Source: Eopsaltria australis
Taxonomy: Eukaryota; Chordata; Aves; Passeriformes; Petroicidae
Direction: 5' to 3'
NCBI GenBank assembly: GCA_034509425.1
Contig: JAVTVJ010000518.1
Coordinates: 124,001 to 188,000, forward strand
DNA length: 64,000 bases
Part shown: positions 10,426-24,603 of the stretch, piece after piece
Layout of the letters: each line of letters begins with the position of its first letter
Position numbering within the stretch: position 1 is the stretch's first letter
Notes under the pieces: model-generated
Told to the model about the DNA's origin: nothing
The model's database searches: none
What the model saw: only the letters and a program-made list of their open reading frames with translations
Made by a program: the position numbers and the translations under genes

Positions 10426-10737
10426 TTTTTAAATTTCTTCTTCTTCATCTTTCTCTTTTACTTACTGTCTTTATCTTCTCTCATGGAGCAGCAAGTTAAG
10501 TGGCAGTGTGGGGCTTAGCTCATCTCTCAATTAATCCGCAGCACAGCATAATTTCATTTTATTTCCATTGACTTTAATCTGTTATTTTACTGAACTTCAT
10601 CATCACCAAGACTAGAAAATCCATTTCAACTTGATCCAAGAATGCCAAATTGTGTACTGAGAGTAAACTAATAATTATCATTTATGCTTCTTTGCTACTA
10701 ATTAGTTTCTTAGAGACTTTCTAACTGTTGTCAAAGA

Positions 10738-10786
10738 TCTGATTTTTATCTGATTTTTATCTGATTTTTATCTGATTTTTATCTGA
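10738..10786. repeat. 11-bp tandem repeat, about four copies
   Basis: GATTTTTATCT is repeated perfectly in tandem from 10741, four times, with partial units on both sides. The uniformity suggests recent slippage. Confidence 0.9.
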
Positions 10787-13370
10787 GCTTTTCTTCCATT
10801 TAAAAAAAAATAAAATTAAGACATCCTTCTTCAGGTCAAACTTGCTTTCATGTAATTATTGATAAATGAGAGCCTACTACACAGTGAAAAGCATCCACTG
10901 TGCACAATGAAAGCTTGTGGTAACATTGAAGCACCATTTTGAATAATTTTACTGGTTCTGTATCCAAATAAACAGAAAATTCTAGTTATGGAATAATGCA
11001 TTAACAGGAATTTTTTTATTAGTTGTTGTTTTTTTTTTTTTTTTTTTTTTTATTAGAACAGCTCTGCCTCCAGAGTTTTGCTCAAATGATATAGACTCTT
11101 CAATCTTATTCTCAAGTCCAGTTAAAACAATCATAAATGTCTCTTAACTTTTTTTCCTTGGTGGAGGCAAAATAAACTAAGCACCACCGATTACAAAAAT
11201 GTAATTTTGAAAATTCTCACAAAAGATGGATTTTGCCTCTGAAGTCATCTGGAAACAATAAAAACATTTACAAAGAATCAATGACTGTATGAAGAAATGT
11301 TGGAAATTATTTGTCCTCTTTATTCAGACTAGGAGCGAACTTGGAAGTAGCATAATTCACTTACTTTCACAGAATGATACTAACTTAGATATGTCAAGAA
11401 GCTGGGCCCTCTAGTGTTTAAAATTTCAATATTTAACAAATTGGTTTAAAACACCAAGGAATATTTTGAAATTAAATATGGCTGTGACTTCACAACTTAA
11501 TTAAATAGTTGATAACCATCCCTCTGTAACTGCCAGATACCCCTGAAACTGAATATAAAGAGCAATTAGAAAAACCAGTATGGAAACTAGATTAAATATT
11601 AAGGGACACATCCTCAGTCTAGGTAAATTTACCTACTTCCACTAGTTTTAATGTATCTGTGTTGCATTACGTAAGCTGAGCATTCAGCCCTAAGAATTTA
11701 TCAGTTCAGGAATTCAAAGGAAATCCTTGGCTCCCATGTATTATAGTTCTAGAATTTTAGCAGAATTGAAATTATTTTTAAAATCAGGTTATGTAATTAT
11801 CATGTGTTTGCACACAAAAGCTTAAACTCAAAAAAGTGACAACTGGATTTGCTGCAGGAATAAGTTCATGGCATTCTGAAGCTTTTATTGTACGGTGGGA
11901 CACAATAAACAATCTCTGAATACAATTAAAATATTAAAAAGGACTTTAATTGATATGGAAAAAGTCAAGGATGAGTATGTTTTGTTCTGATCAGTTAAAA
12001 AGAGTAAACTGTGCCTCCGCCTAGCTTGATGTTTAAGTTATTTTCTATCCAGAATGCAAATAAACTCACTGACTTCTAAACTGAAGTTTGCACATTAATT
12101 TGTTTATTTATTAATATTATTATTATACATTCCTTGCTGAATCAATATTTTTGTAAGAAATTTACTCAGTTTTTAATGCAGTTTAATTTTGAGTGCTTTC
12201 ATGAGAAAAAAATGTCACGTAGCATGAAAAAAAAAAAGGAATGATACTTACAGAAGAATCCTCTAAAAATAAAAATACTAAAACAACCATATTCTTATTC
12301 CCAATAAGGCCCTGAAGAGAACAACAGCATTAGTTCTAACTGGAAGAAATATACTGACAGGAATATGATTCCTTTCAGTCTCCATTTAGAACACACATTA
12401 TTTAAAACTATTTTGTCCTCCAACAGAGTTCAGAGAAAATGTCATTTTTTTTCTGTAACCTCTGACATATAATTTAAGAAACATAAACTTACCATTTAGT
12501 AATTTCATTATCCAGTTAATCCACGTGAAATATTAAAAGTTGTTAGAAGAGATAATGGGGAGTTCAATTTCACAAAAGTAATTTGAAAAAGGTACTAAAT
12601 TTAATTAAACTTCCTTTTATGAAGCAGTCTGTCTTTGACATTAACTTTTCAAACTATCCCTGGGATGCAATGGACACAAGCTAAGTGATTTTTAAACACC
12701 TCTAAAGCAAAGGAGAGCAGGTTAGAACACTGGCCCTAAAGTCAAGTCACTCAAATCCATTTCTCGTCCATCACCTGACTGTCTGCAAATTGTTTGGTTT
12801 CTGTAATTCTTCTCACTAACTATACAAATTCTTTAGATTTATTACCATTTCTTGGACAGGAAATTTATTTTACTTTATGTGAATTTTGGCCTGACAGTAA
12901 TGTCTAGAGACTTTCCACAATCCTTTAAAATGTCTTCCTCATATATACAACTAATTGCTAAGTACCTGAACAACACTAATAAAACATGGGTTTTTAAAAT
13001 AAGATAGTCTGATAGTTCTGTCAAATTATTTTCTCCCAGCAAATTTTAAATTCAGATTTAAACAGTCACAGATTTACTAGATTTTGTGTAGTGATTATGA
13101 AATTCTGAATATGCGGTAGTTGAATTCTGCTTTTAATTCCTAGAGAATACATCCCGTACATCCCAACTAAAATAAGTAGACCTGGTCTTCAACTGGATTT
13201 CAATTAGATTAATTAAATTAAATTTAACTTAATTAACCTGCCTACAGAAAGTTTGTGTGGATTTGGCAGTTTGTGCCTATTAAATTAACAAGGCATAAAC
13301 AGAAAAAAAAAAACACCAGAAAAAAAACCAAAACTAAACCAAAACAAATAATAACCAACCAAAACCTTCC

Positions 13371-13372
<2 letters not shown>

Positions 13373-13434
<62 letters not shown>
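13373..13434. repeat. (ATC)n microsatellite
   Basis: About 20 uninterrupted trinucleotide units. It gives rise to apparent poly-His and poly-Met frames on the two strands, which are artefacts. An uninterrupted array of this length is likely polymorphic. Confidence 0.95.
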
Positions 13435-14258
13435 ACTCTCAAGCCAAAACAACTCCCCAAATATTGAATAATATATAGAGTCTATGTTATGTGAGTGTGA
13501 GAACACAAAATCCGCTGGTGTCCATGACATTGTTACCTGTCTTAGAAGGACACAGAGTGATTGAGTGAGGCATTACTTACCCATCCTCCTAAGTGTTCAT
13601 TGAGATGACCTAGCTTTTAACATTGCCTCTTATATCTGCACAAAATGTCTTGTCTGAGACTGTACATTAACCTGTAGATTTTTCAAAAGCTATGTTGCTC
13701 TATTCCAGCTAAATAGGAAGAAAAAGTTGCAAGCAATTTGTCCTTTTCCTGCCTGAGTAGATTTACTGAAAGTGACAAAAAATTAATAAAACTTGAAAGC
13801 GTGATGAAGTTGCAAACAATTTGTCATTTTAAACTTCAAATTTTCTCAAAATTAATAGCTTGTACACTCAAAGTATAAAAACTCTAATAAATAGACCACA
13901 CTTTTGTGTCACTTGAAATAAGAGTTCATGATATAATGAGTACATATAGATATATGTATAATGAGTACAATATAGATACAATGCTATGTATTACCTCAAT
14001 TCTGTCTATTTTCATGTCTGTTCTTTAAAGGAAGATTGATACTCAATTTTATCTTTTCTTGCAAATGGGAAAAATTAATTACTAATGCATTCTATTAAGA
14101 TACCTTTATAAAGTTTCAATTAAAGAGCATCAGCAAGAAAAGTTATCTAAAGTATAGGGGTTTTATGCTTTGGGGTCTTTTCAAGAAAAAGAAAAAAAAG
14201 ATTGTTTTTACTTCTCTGTTTCTGCCCCTAACTCTTCTCCAAATGCATTCTGCATGGT

Positions 14259-14648
14259 AGAATCACAGAATAGTTTAATTTGGAAGGGACCTCAAAAATC
14301 ATCTAGTATACAGACAGGGACATCTTCCACTAGACCAGGTTGTTCAGGGCCCCATCCAACTTGGTCTTGAACACTTCCAGGAATGGGGCACCTCCCACCT
14401 CTCTGGACAACCTGTTCTAGTGTCTCACCATCCTTAAAAATGTCTTCTTTGTGTCCAGTCTAAATCTATCATCTCTCAGTTTCAAACCAATGTGCCCTAT
14501 CCTGTCACTACAGGCCTTGGTAAAAAGTCTCTCTGCACTTTGTTCACAAGCCTCCTTTATGCATTGAAAAGCCACAATCAATTTTCCCCAGAGCCTTTTT
14601 CTCCAGGCTGAAAAACCCAGCTGTCTCAGCCTGTGCTCGTATGCACCT
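14259..14648 (-). mobile_element. CR1 LINE, 3' part
   Basis: Read on the plus strand it begins AGAATCACAGAATAG, the reverse complement of the CR1 3' end, and continues through AAGGGACCTCAAAAATCATC, CTAGACCAGGTTGTTC, GGCAACCTG-like and CTCCAGGCTGAA words in the expected order. It covers the 3' UTR and the end of ORF2. Many substitutions and indels leave no intact coding frame. Confidence 0.92.
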
Positions 14649-16312
14649 TTCTATGTGGTTCAGGATGTGATTCAACAACTGCAGTTTCTGTGGTATTTTT
14701 TTGTGAAAACTAGGTTAAAAGTCAGAGGATATTCAGTTGGAAGCTGGAAGAGTGATCATACATGTAAAATCTCTTAGTACAGAGCAGAATGTGATTCAGA
14801 CTTTAATTCCCTGAGTTAATTTATGAGAAGGTAAATGCCCACCAGGATATCAACTCGACCTGAAAGTGGATGAGTATTTCCTACTACCTTTGGCAATCCT
14901 TCTGATATGTAAAATAAAAAAAGGAAAAAGTGTCATGAGCCTTAATGAAGCCTGTGTTCAACATTTATGGATACTGTAAAACATCTCTTTACAGCTTAGT
15001 AAATGGACAGTCCATCTTTTTGGCATCACAAACTATCCTGGAAAGATTAACTATCATTATGTCCTAACCTTTCTGTTCCTCTTTACTTAGCTGGTATGGC
15101 ATCTGACTCCTAAATTTGCCCTTTAAAATAGAAATGCTTTCTCCATTCATATAGTCTTCCCTTTCTCCTTCCCCCTTTTCCTTCCCTCTTTTCCTTCCCC
15201 TTGTTTAAAGCTTAACAGGGCTTGAACTCAGCAAGTTGGTAATTAATTAAATAAATTAAAAGCATAACCCCTGAGGTTTGACCTAAGGGAGGAAATTGCT
15301 CTGACTGCTCAGTGACACAGAATGTGATTACTGAAAGATTAACAATGGGAAAGACAGCTGAAGGAACCACCTAAATAGATAGTCACAAGATCCATTTCCA
15401 CTCTGTTAGACCAAGAGCCATGCAGCTGGATCTTAACAGATGGTCTCAGTCTCTTGTAAAATATTGAAGTATGCCTTAATTCTGTCTTAGGATTTCTACT
15501 GAAGAAAGAGCCTCAATTTATTGTATTTTTACTGCTGACAGCAATAGTCCATTGAAGTGGCAGTGAAAGCACAGGGAGACACTGGGGTTACTCTGTCTTT
15601 CTGGCTGACTGCCCACAGAGGCAAAAAAGTCACTGCTATTGTAATGCAGATGACAGAAAGCAAGGCACACACTGCAGCTGAACTAATTGAAAAGGAACTC
15701 ACTGGACACCCAAATATAATTTCAACTTTAAAAATACATTTTGGCATAATAAGTAGCATCACATGTTTCTGAAAGGTGAACACCCAACTGAATTATTAAG
15801 CTTTGCAGCTCAGTAATGCAGCAATTCAAAACAATCACAAAGATTTACAAGCAATATTCAGCTTGGAAAACCTTTCCTTGTTTTTTTGGTTGTTTTGTTT
15901 TTTTTGGTTTTTTTTTTTTGCCTTTTTTGTTTTTCTCTTTTGGAGGGGTGTGGTTTGGGAAGAGAAAGGGACAGGGTAGAAGGGCTAAATACGCAAATAT
16001 TAGTCACTTTTGCATTTTCTCAACTCTAGTTCCAGAAAGGACTCTGTGACCAAAGGACTTTTCTAAGTAAATAAACTGCAATGATTTAGATAGGAAATCC
16101 TCTTAAAGACATGACCTGAGGCTCTTAACTGCATGCCAACTTTATGAAAAATAATCTTACTGACTGCAGAAGAATTATTTCTTACTTGCATCAACTTAAA
16201 GCAGAATTTCCTCAAAATTATGCTAAAATAAAAAAAGCATATTCTTGCTTCCATCTCCACCTTTGCTTTGCAGACATTACTGCACCCTTTCAATAATTAA
16301 AAGAGTCTAGAA
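14649..16312. other. Intergenic DNA with a polypyrimidine tract
   Basis: No gene recognised. A nearly pure C/T tract lies at 15156-15205 and a T/G-rich low-complexity stretch at about 15878-15940. The two opposed frames near 15530-15780 are of chance length and show no family resemblance. Confidence 0.5.
15156..15205. repeat. Polypyrimidine tract
   Basis: About 50 bases are almost exclusively C and T, made of CCCTTT and TTCCTTCCC-type words. Mirror-like tracts of this kind can form triplex DNA. No other function is evident. Confidence 0.8.
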
Positions 16313-16535
16313 GGGGAACATAAGGAAGATTTTTTTTTACAATAAGAGTGGTGAGGCACTGGAACACATTTCCTAGAGAAGCTGTGGATGCCCCATCTCT
16401 GGAGGTGCTCAAGACCAGATTGATGGGGCTTTGAGCAAACCACTTTAGTAGAAGGTGTCCCTGCTTACAGCAGGGGGCTTGGAACCAGATGACCTTTAAA
16501 GGTGCTTTCCAAAACAAACCATTCCATGATCCTTA
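16313..16535 (+). mobile_element. CR1 LINE, extreme 3' end
   Basis: From GGGGAACATAAGGAAGA through GTGGTGAGGCACTGGAACAC, GGTGTCCCTGC and CTTTAAAGGTGCTTTCC to ATTCCATGATCC, this follows the CR1 ORF2 end and 3' UTR in plus orientation. The element is severely 5'-truncated, as is usual for CR1. Confidence 0.9.
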
Positions 16536-18940
16536 TCCCCTCACTGAAAAAATAGGAGAAAAAAGAATAATATAACATGTATTAAAAATATGACCTACAT
16601 GATTTATTTTATTTTTATAAACCATTTATTTTATTATTGTGAAAGGCTTGATATAAAATTGAGAATTTCAATCAATATAGCCTAAAAACTTGTCTTCACA
16701 AATAATGGGTATTTCTGAAAGTGAAAAATAGTGCACATTATCTGAAAACTACATTGAATAAAAGATTAAATACTCTATGAAGTTCTGTGACAATGACAGT
16801 GAATAACTAGAAGTTTCTTTGATAAATGATTTCATTAAATATTTGCTTCATGGTTTTTTTTAGCTTTTTTGGGGCAAAATTGAATGCCTCACTAGTAATT
16901 TACAAACAAAAATATGACCAAAACTATGAAAAGGATTTGTTCTTTTTTCCTATCCATGCTGGGATGATCTACAGTAACATACTTCAGCAAAGTTCCGAGC
17001 TCTTCAGGACAACAAGCTGGGAAAAAAAAAAACAGCTTTGTATAATTATTTAAATCTGTTTGAATAGAATCAGACTTGTGCTACAGCTAATCATTTACCT
17101 ACCTTTATGTCCCTCTGTAATTTCTGTCTGTAGATGCTGTGCTCAATTGTTATTCCAAATCATCCCCTTTAAAGTATTACAGGATTTTTATTATTAATTT
17201 TCATTGTTTTCTTCAAGTATTATGAATAAAAATTATATAAAATTCCATCTAATTTTCTACATGTAAAAATTCTATAGGTACTTTATAAATAAAAATTTCT
17301 TCTTAAGAAGAATTTGAGATGAAAGATGCAGTAGTTAAGCATTTCTTGATGCATTAGAAATAGGATATCAACAGATTACCTGAAACCAGCTCTTCAGAAT
17401 TGAGAGCCAAAGGAGAGAAAAAAACATCAATAATGTTTTCCCATGAAAAACTATACAAAGCAGCAAGACAAGTCTCTTGAAGTGGAAAACTGTGACAAAC
17501 CTGTATTACTAAAATTTGCAGGTCCAGAAAATTCAAATTTAAGTGCACTAATTTCTGTTACAGAAACTTGTTAGATGAAATTTTGTTATGTTAAAAAAAA
17601 AGCATTTCACAAATGAAAACCTAAAAGAACCTATGCAATATTTACTTTAAAAAAAGAGAATAAAGCTACGCAAAATGAATATTAAATGCTCAATAGCTTT
17701 TCCAGAAATTTATTCTAGCTGGTAGTTGTAACCACTTCTATCTTTCAGTTTACAATTATATAATCATAACAAACAAATTCTTGGGGTGGGGAGGACAATT
17801 AATTTTAAATGTCAGAATTTTATTTCTAGAAAAACATTTTTCACATTTTGTCTGCAGATGGCAGCAAACATCTAGTGAACAGAAGTTTTTTCCAAGATTC
17901 ATTACATGTTATTACATGATACCTATAGGTAGATCAAGTTAACTATCTTATATTTTATAAGGAAAATTATAAAAGTACAATAGATAATATTAAAAATATG
18001 CATCCTAAAGTATTAGTTTATTTTATGTGTTTTTCTGAGCAAAAAGATTTGACATCATATATAGGATGGAGCTCCACAGTTGTGGAGTTTCAAGCACTAA
18101 AACAAGTAGGATTTTACTTGAAGAGAGAAATTGAAAATGCAACACAGAATTCAGTAACTGATTAAATGTCTTGTGTCATATGTGCCAGTATTTCTCATGT
18201 CTGCAATTTATAATATTCCCATATTTAGAAATTCCCCTCGGTCATAAAGCTATTCCAAATGCAAAAGTAAAAAAGAGATCTTACTGTTCATTCAGGAAAG
18301 AAATGTATTTGTGGATCAGTTCAGACATGTTTGCTCTTTACAAAGACTTTTTCTTCAGTGGGGATTGCGTGTTAGTGTAACTTCCAAAAAGTAGATCAAT
18401 AAGTAGGTATCATTTTTATTTTGTAACCCTTTAGAAATAAATTGTTGACCAAATCTGAGACAAAGTAGACCACACCTAAGCTACACCTAGACCTCTCTGA
18501 GAAATTTAGAAAGCAAGAGGTTCTCACTGAACCTTGTGATTCAACAGTCCATTGTAATAGAAGACAGAGTTATTATCTAGATACTGCATTGGCAATATTT
18601 AGATACAGATTGTCAGATACTGATTAATCAACCACATCATCAAAGTGCCCTACTTCTTGTACCTGACTGAGAATATTCTCTTTACTACTCTCCTGCACTG
18701 ATGAAAAAATAAGAAAAAAAGTAAAAGAAGTTGGAGTTCCATATACACGGGGACAAATTTTTCACTTCGTGAAGATGGCATTGTAGAATGTGTCATGATC
18801 CCATCTGCCAGCAAACTGCATTATTGGTAAGTGTTTGTAGCTGCTGAGACAAATGTCTCTATGAAACAGAATTAAACTGGATATGGTGGAGGTAGATAAT
18901 TCCATCTAGGTTTTTTTTAATCTCATCCTTACTGTGAAAG
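16536..18940. other. Unique AT-rich intergenic DNA
   Basis: No gene, RNA or transposon seen. A single match to the CTCF core pattern, GCAGATGGCAG, lies at 17854-17864; one motif match is weak evidence. Confidence 0.5.
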
Positions 18941-18998
18941 TTTGGACCAGCCATTCTTTCAAGGTCCCTTCCAATATGGATTGATTTATGGTTCTGTA
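18941..18998 (+). mobile_element. CR1-like 3' tail fragment
   Basis: AAGGTCCCTTCCAATATGG followed by ATTGATTTATGGTTCTGT resembles the terminal CR1 sequence with its degenerate ATTCTRTG-type repeat. It is very short and diverged. Confidence 0.55.
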
Positions 18999-19410
18999 AA
19001 CATCAATAAGCAGACATGGAACCTTTTTTAAAAAAAATTTTGGCCTCCTATGTGCATTAAGTCTTTCTTTTGTTTTCACACATCTGCTATATCACAATAG
19101 CTGAGAACTTTGATCCCATTCAGTTACAAAAATGTTGGATAAATGTAAATGAAATCTGTAGAGGGTAAAATCTTCCACAGCACAAAGGTTCTCAACTTGT
19201 ACTTGATTCTTACAGAGCCTCCCATCAGTCAGTTGAGCTAGATTAAGAAATATTAGTTTTAAAAAGTTATGTGGATGAAAAACAGGTAAAATAATTAGTT
19301 CTGTTATACTGAAATCCAAGATAATGAATTGTGCTGGTCTTTAGCCTGAAATTCACAGTGAAATATTGCCTCTATGTGCATGTTAAAATCTTTAATTTAT
19401 CCTTTTTTTG

Positions 19411-19986
19411 AGGCAGCTAGCACAGATTCTCCTGGGAAAAATCCTGTCTGTCCAACTTAGTGGCTTTCTATGATGGACTAATTACATGTAGGAGTTAAAG
19501 CTACAAATATCTTTTATCCAGACTTCTGTAAATCCTTGACACAGTCCTCCACAACATCCTTCTCTCCAAACTGGAGGGTGATGGATTTGATGGGCAGACT
19601 GTTAGGTGAATTAGGAACTGATTGGATGGTCACACCCAAAGGGTAGTGGTCAATGGCTCAGAGTCCTGATGGACAGCAGTGAAAAGTGGACTATTTATAA
19701 AAGCATCTTTTGACTGGACAAGGGAGAATGGGCTCAAACTAAAAAAGAGTAGGTTTAGGTTAGATATTAGGAAAGAATTCTTTACTTGGTAGTGAAGCAC
19801 TGGGACAGGATGTCAAGGGAACCTGTGAGTGCCCCATGCGTGGCAGTGTTCGAGGCCTGGTTGGATGGGGCTCTGAGCAGCCTGGTCTAATTGAAGGTGT
19901 CCCTGCCCATGGGTGGGGCTTTGGAACTAGATGATCTTTAAAGTCTCCTTCCAACCCAAACTATTTTATAACTCTTTGATTCTATG
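19411..19986 (+). mobile_element. CR1 LINE, 3' part with internal deletion
   Basis: It begins within the reverse-transcriptase region of ORF2 (CTGGGAAAAATCCTGTCTG and following, encoding words such as SCLSNLVAFY in broken frames) and runs to about 19690. It then jumps across a small unrelated segment to the ORF2 end near 19712 (GACTGGACAAGGGAGAATGG) and continues to the 3' terminus ATAACTCTTTGATTCTATG. Several hundred bases of ORF2 are missing at the jump. No frame is intact. Confidence 0.9.
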
Positions 19987-22900
19987 AAAATTTTAATTAC
20001 GCAATCTGATAAAATTGAAGACTTTAAGGAGTATTCAATCAGATGGTATCTTTCGATTACATGCATTCCTTTCAAAGCCCTTTATTCCTTATTTGTTGAT
20101 ACAAAAAGTTGTTCCCAGTCAACTTTGCTAATAGCTTTATCTGATATTAAAATATCCAGCCTAAAACACAGAAAAAATTAATCCAGATCATATGGTATTA
20201 ATCTACATAATATTCTCTGCTTTCCTTGTCCTTTGATTAGTGTGTCTGTTGAGCCTTGGTTGACATTGCTAGATCCATGGCAGTAGCAAGCAATCAAAAG
20301 TTCATACAACTCTCATGTGGTACTGATTCTGATCTCAATTCTAATCTTTTAAAAAGCTCCTTATTTCTGGTGTGATAATGTACATCTAATTAATTATTAA
20401 TGATGTTTCCCAATATTTTTTCTAATGTTTATTTATAATAAATTCAGAAGGGTAAAAAAATGGCTGGCATATATTACTGTCTTATAATGAGCAGAGTGAA
20501 ACTGAGTACAGACAATTAGAACATCATTGCCGGAACAGCTGTGCATACTAATTCTGCAATTCTAAGCAAATAAAAAAATCCCTTGGGTAGCTGCCAGCAA
20601 ATCCTGGAAATGCTTAGACTTCTTGTATCTTTCCCCATCGGATTAGAGGTTCCCTAGTTCTTGAGACAATTCCATCTCTGACCATGCACGAGTTTGGCCA
20701 AGCCTGAACATCTTGACAGCTCTCTCATCTAATTCCAATTTGAATCCAGCAGTGAGTACTCCTTGCTTTGTTGCCCTAACCTGATTTACACTGCAGTTAG
20801 GGAGGCTATCTTAAAATAACTGCTGTCTGGAATATTTACATTTGTCAATAAAACTCCCTTATGTAACAAGTTATTATTATGAGGCTCTTGGAGAGGAGTG
20901 AGTGTGTGTGTGTGTGTGGTGAAAAAACTTCCTAAGGGATTCATTAAAAACTAACCTCCAGCTAACCACATTGTTGTTTATATGGTAATTCCTGTCTACA
21001 AGTCAGTTGATGAGGATGACAAATTACCTGATATGAATGGTCCAAGGAGGGAGTGTTTGTCACTCAGAGAAAGTGAAGAAAATATTACCTTTCTTACTAG
21101 CAATCCTTAAAGTCTAGGTTTTTAATTCTAACAAAAATATATGAAGCAAGAGAAGCTTCACTTATGATGATTGTTATTTTCCTCAATAAAATTACAGAAA
21201 TCATTAAAGCAAATGCATTTATTCACTTGCCTAGGAGGCTCCTTGAGATTTTTTTTCCACTTGGAGAATTTTCTCTCCAATTTGACTAGGTCTGCAGCTG
21301 TGATGCTTTGCAATGGCTGCACATATATTCAAAGACTTGACTATTAGAAAATTAAATAAAATTAATCTGTCATAGGAGCTTCCTGTTAACTCTACAGTGG
21401 TCTGTGGAACATACTTCTTATGCAAGTTGCTGTGAATGATGGATTCAAACATAATGATTCTGGAACACGGGGAATAAAAATGTTGCCATTCAGCCTTCCC
21501 ATATGAATACAAGAATTTTTTTGTCATGTTTGTGTACTTAAATTCTCTTTGTGCAGACTAGCCTTTATATGATTTACTCACACCATAGAAGTGCTTGTTT
21601 TATATTGACTTTCCCTGAGGATTTAATTATACAGCATTTCATGTTACAGGAGGGTTTGGCATTAAGTAAACAAAATATCCCGAACTTCCTAAAATAAAAT
21701 GATGGATAATAAATAGTAAAGGTTATAGAGATAAAAAGAGTTTTCATATGGCATGATGAAAATTGTCTACAATACTTAAATCCCTATGTACCAGAAAAAT
21801 AAGAAACTAGCATGCTTCGTGGCAAGAGTAGCAATACCATGAAGTTCCATAAATTAGTTTTTCATTCCCTAATACAGAAGAGTATAATCCATTACCTGAC
21901 AAAAAGTTAAAGTAGGCAATGCTTGATGGTTCACTTTGTTCATTTAAAAAATAATCATAGAGCTTTTTCACCAAAAAAATCCACCAATCCTCTCATGGTC
22001 CCCTGAATAATGGGTTTCATTTCTTCATTTTCCAATGGAAAGCAACTTACTTATGCTACTTTACTGTAAAAACCCAAGGTCATTTCAATAATTTATTAAA
22101 CAAAAGGAAGAAACAGGCAAATAACAGTGTTCTTTGCTATCACTGATTGTATTCAACAATAGAATTTCTAGTATTTCATCCACTCTATCTGATAAAGACC
22201 AGAAGCTTCTTGTATTCTTTTCAAATCTCTCCATACTCTTTTGGGTGCATGTTGTGGCTTTATTTAATTTCGTATTTGTGTTCAATACTTCTATATATAC
22301 ACTTACAACCATTTTTATTATGATATTTGAGGATTTGAGGATTTGATAAATTATTTCTGTTTGGGACAATATGCATTTAGTAAGACACATGTATGTTACA
22401 GGAGATATTAAGGAGGATTTATACCTGTCCTGAACTCCTGTTCAATTTTTTCAGTTTGTTGAGATTCTCATTTTAATACTTTATCCAGAAAAAAAACCCG
22501 AGTGAGTAAGAAGTAAGAAGTATAGAGGAAAATGGATAAACAAAAACATATTCAATGGAAACATAGAACTTAACAGTAAGAGAGATGGCAGATATTTCTA
22601 CAGTGTTTTGTATAATCAGATAATATTTTGATTTCTTCTCTTCTCTGAGAAATTAAAATGTTAATTTAAAACTTTTCATTAATATATCAGAGTGATTTGA
22701 ATATACTAGAATTTGCTTGTTTATAAAAAGAAGTCAGAATTAGTATTCTTAGTGACTGGTCAAGCTTATATTGATTACATTCTAAACAATTAATTTTTTT
22801 AAAACATATATATCATGCAATCAATTTATCCTGATTCGAAAACAAGTATTGTACTGTCTGTAAACATTTTACTCCTATAGCAGGTCAGGCAAGTCAATAT

Positions 22901-24603
22901 CACCCACTATTTGTCCTTTCTTTTCTCTTGAAGTCCACAGGGTGGCCTTCTGAGACTAAGGTGCAGTTTGTTAGGTTTTTTGCATTCAAAACATCCGAAA
23001 CAGTAGAAGGCAATGTCTCAGTTTATCAGAGAAGTGTGTTTATACCAGGAAACAGGATACATTGCATGGCCTGGAGTGCAACAAGAGGACATATGAAAAA
23101 ATTACCTCCTAGGAATTTCAGGAGTACTGAATGAGAATAAATGGCAATGTTCTGGGAAAGTTTGAGTATTAGTGTTCAGCTGTTTGATTAGTTTGTTTAT
23201 TTTTCTAGTGATCACTCATAAAAACATTGATATATTCAGATGGCCAAAAAACTTTTAGCAAACTGTACAAGCATTTATGACTTTATGTTATATGCTTCCT
23301 AAAATATGTGAGGCAGTAAATTTATACAGGCACTGGCTTTATTTTTTTTTGGAAAATACTAAGGATGGGATTCCTCCTCTCTAATCCTTCAGAAGATGAT
23401 TCATAATACTAGAAAGAGATATGTACTCAGCTGTCCTTATGCCAGGAACTTTGAAATACCAGTAGTTCCCCAAAGCAAAGTGCTGAGGGAGCAACAGAAA
23501 TTGTTTAACTAGATCCTATCACACACACTGTCCAAACAAATGTAATTCCATTTTTAAGGCTTCTTGTAATTTTGCCATCTAAACACTACTACTCACAACC
23601 AGACTATGCAATTATGAGTAGATGACAAATAAACTGTAATTTAGGTGTACAAAAAAAGACTAAATTACTAGGTTTTTTTCTCAGTAAGATGCTCTTTAAA
23701 ATTCTGTACAGAATATTGCAAAATAGTTTCAGCATAGGGATGACATGTCTGCTCTGAGTTTCTAATTCATTTGAAGGAAAGAGCATTTACATTCTATAAA
23801 TCTCTGCTTTAACCCAGATTCATCATGAAACACCAAATCTAGAACATCAATTTAGGCCTTTATATTTACACCAGATGGAAAAAGCAGAGAAAATCTAATG
23901 TTTTACCCATACAATGAAGAAAAAAAGAAAGTAACATATATGTAACTGAGATTCTCTAAAGGAAAGTTTGCCCCATAAATTTAAAGTAATCAAAATCTCC
24001 ATTAAAATTATTTTCTAAGATACTATCCATTACAAATGATTAGTCAGAATCAAAGTTTTGAGATCAGAAGTGCACTCCTGTAATGCTAAAGAAAGCCTTG
24101 TTTCATATTCCTCTGGCTGATTAGTTGTTAATCATTGTATCAGAACATTTCAAGGTTAATTTGATATAGAAAAAGAAAGAGACTGAAACTAAAGGAGAAG
24201 AAGAAAGAATCTCTCCAATCAAATATTAGTCACAATGAACAATATAGCAAGAGTTGACAGCAGAAAACATTCATATTCCTATAACTAGACTGTCTCAATT
24301 GCACAGACATAGGTGCCTGTGCACATGTAGAATCCATGACATGTATTTAGCATACACTGCTAAATAAAAAAGTGTGAGACAATGAGTTCAAGGAATGTTC
24401 TTTGATGTTCTACACTTAGAGGAACATATGCAGTAAATCAGTGTGTTCCATGCACCTTGGACCTCCTATACTGACCACAAGACCATGTGTTGCAGCACAG
24501 GTTGATCTGCACAAAACTAATTAAAGTAATCTCAGCAGACAAAAATCCTACTTATATCCAAAAGTCCTTAAAAATATTCGGACCAAATATTATTTAAAGT
24601 GGT

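Larger units (their letters stand above)
10426..14258. other. Unique AT-rich intergenic DNA with simple repeats
   Basis: No gene or transposon recognised. It contains an 11-bp tandem repeat at 10738-10786, a T run of about 23 at 11029-11051, the ATC microsatellite at 13373-13434, and an imperfect repeat of about 25 bp at 13933-13981 built on ATAATGAGTACA. Confidence 0.55.

Noticed and set aside
13255..13530. Poly-His and poly-Met frames
   Set aside because: Products of the ATC microsatellite.
17851..17864. CTCF-like site TCTGCAGATGGCAG
   Set aside because: About 12 of 14 positions fit the core pattern, but one such match is expected by chance in 64 kb.
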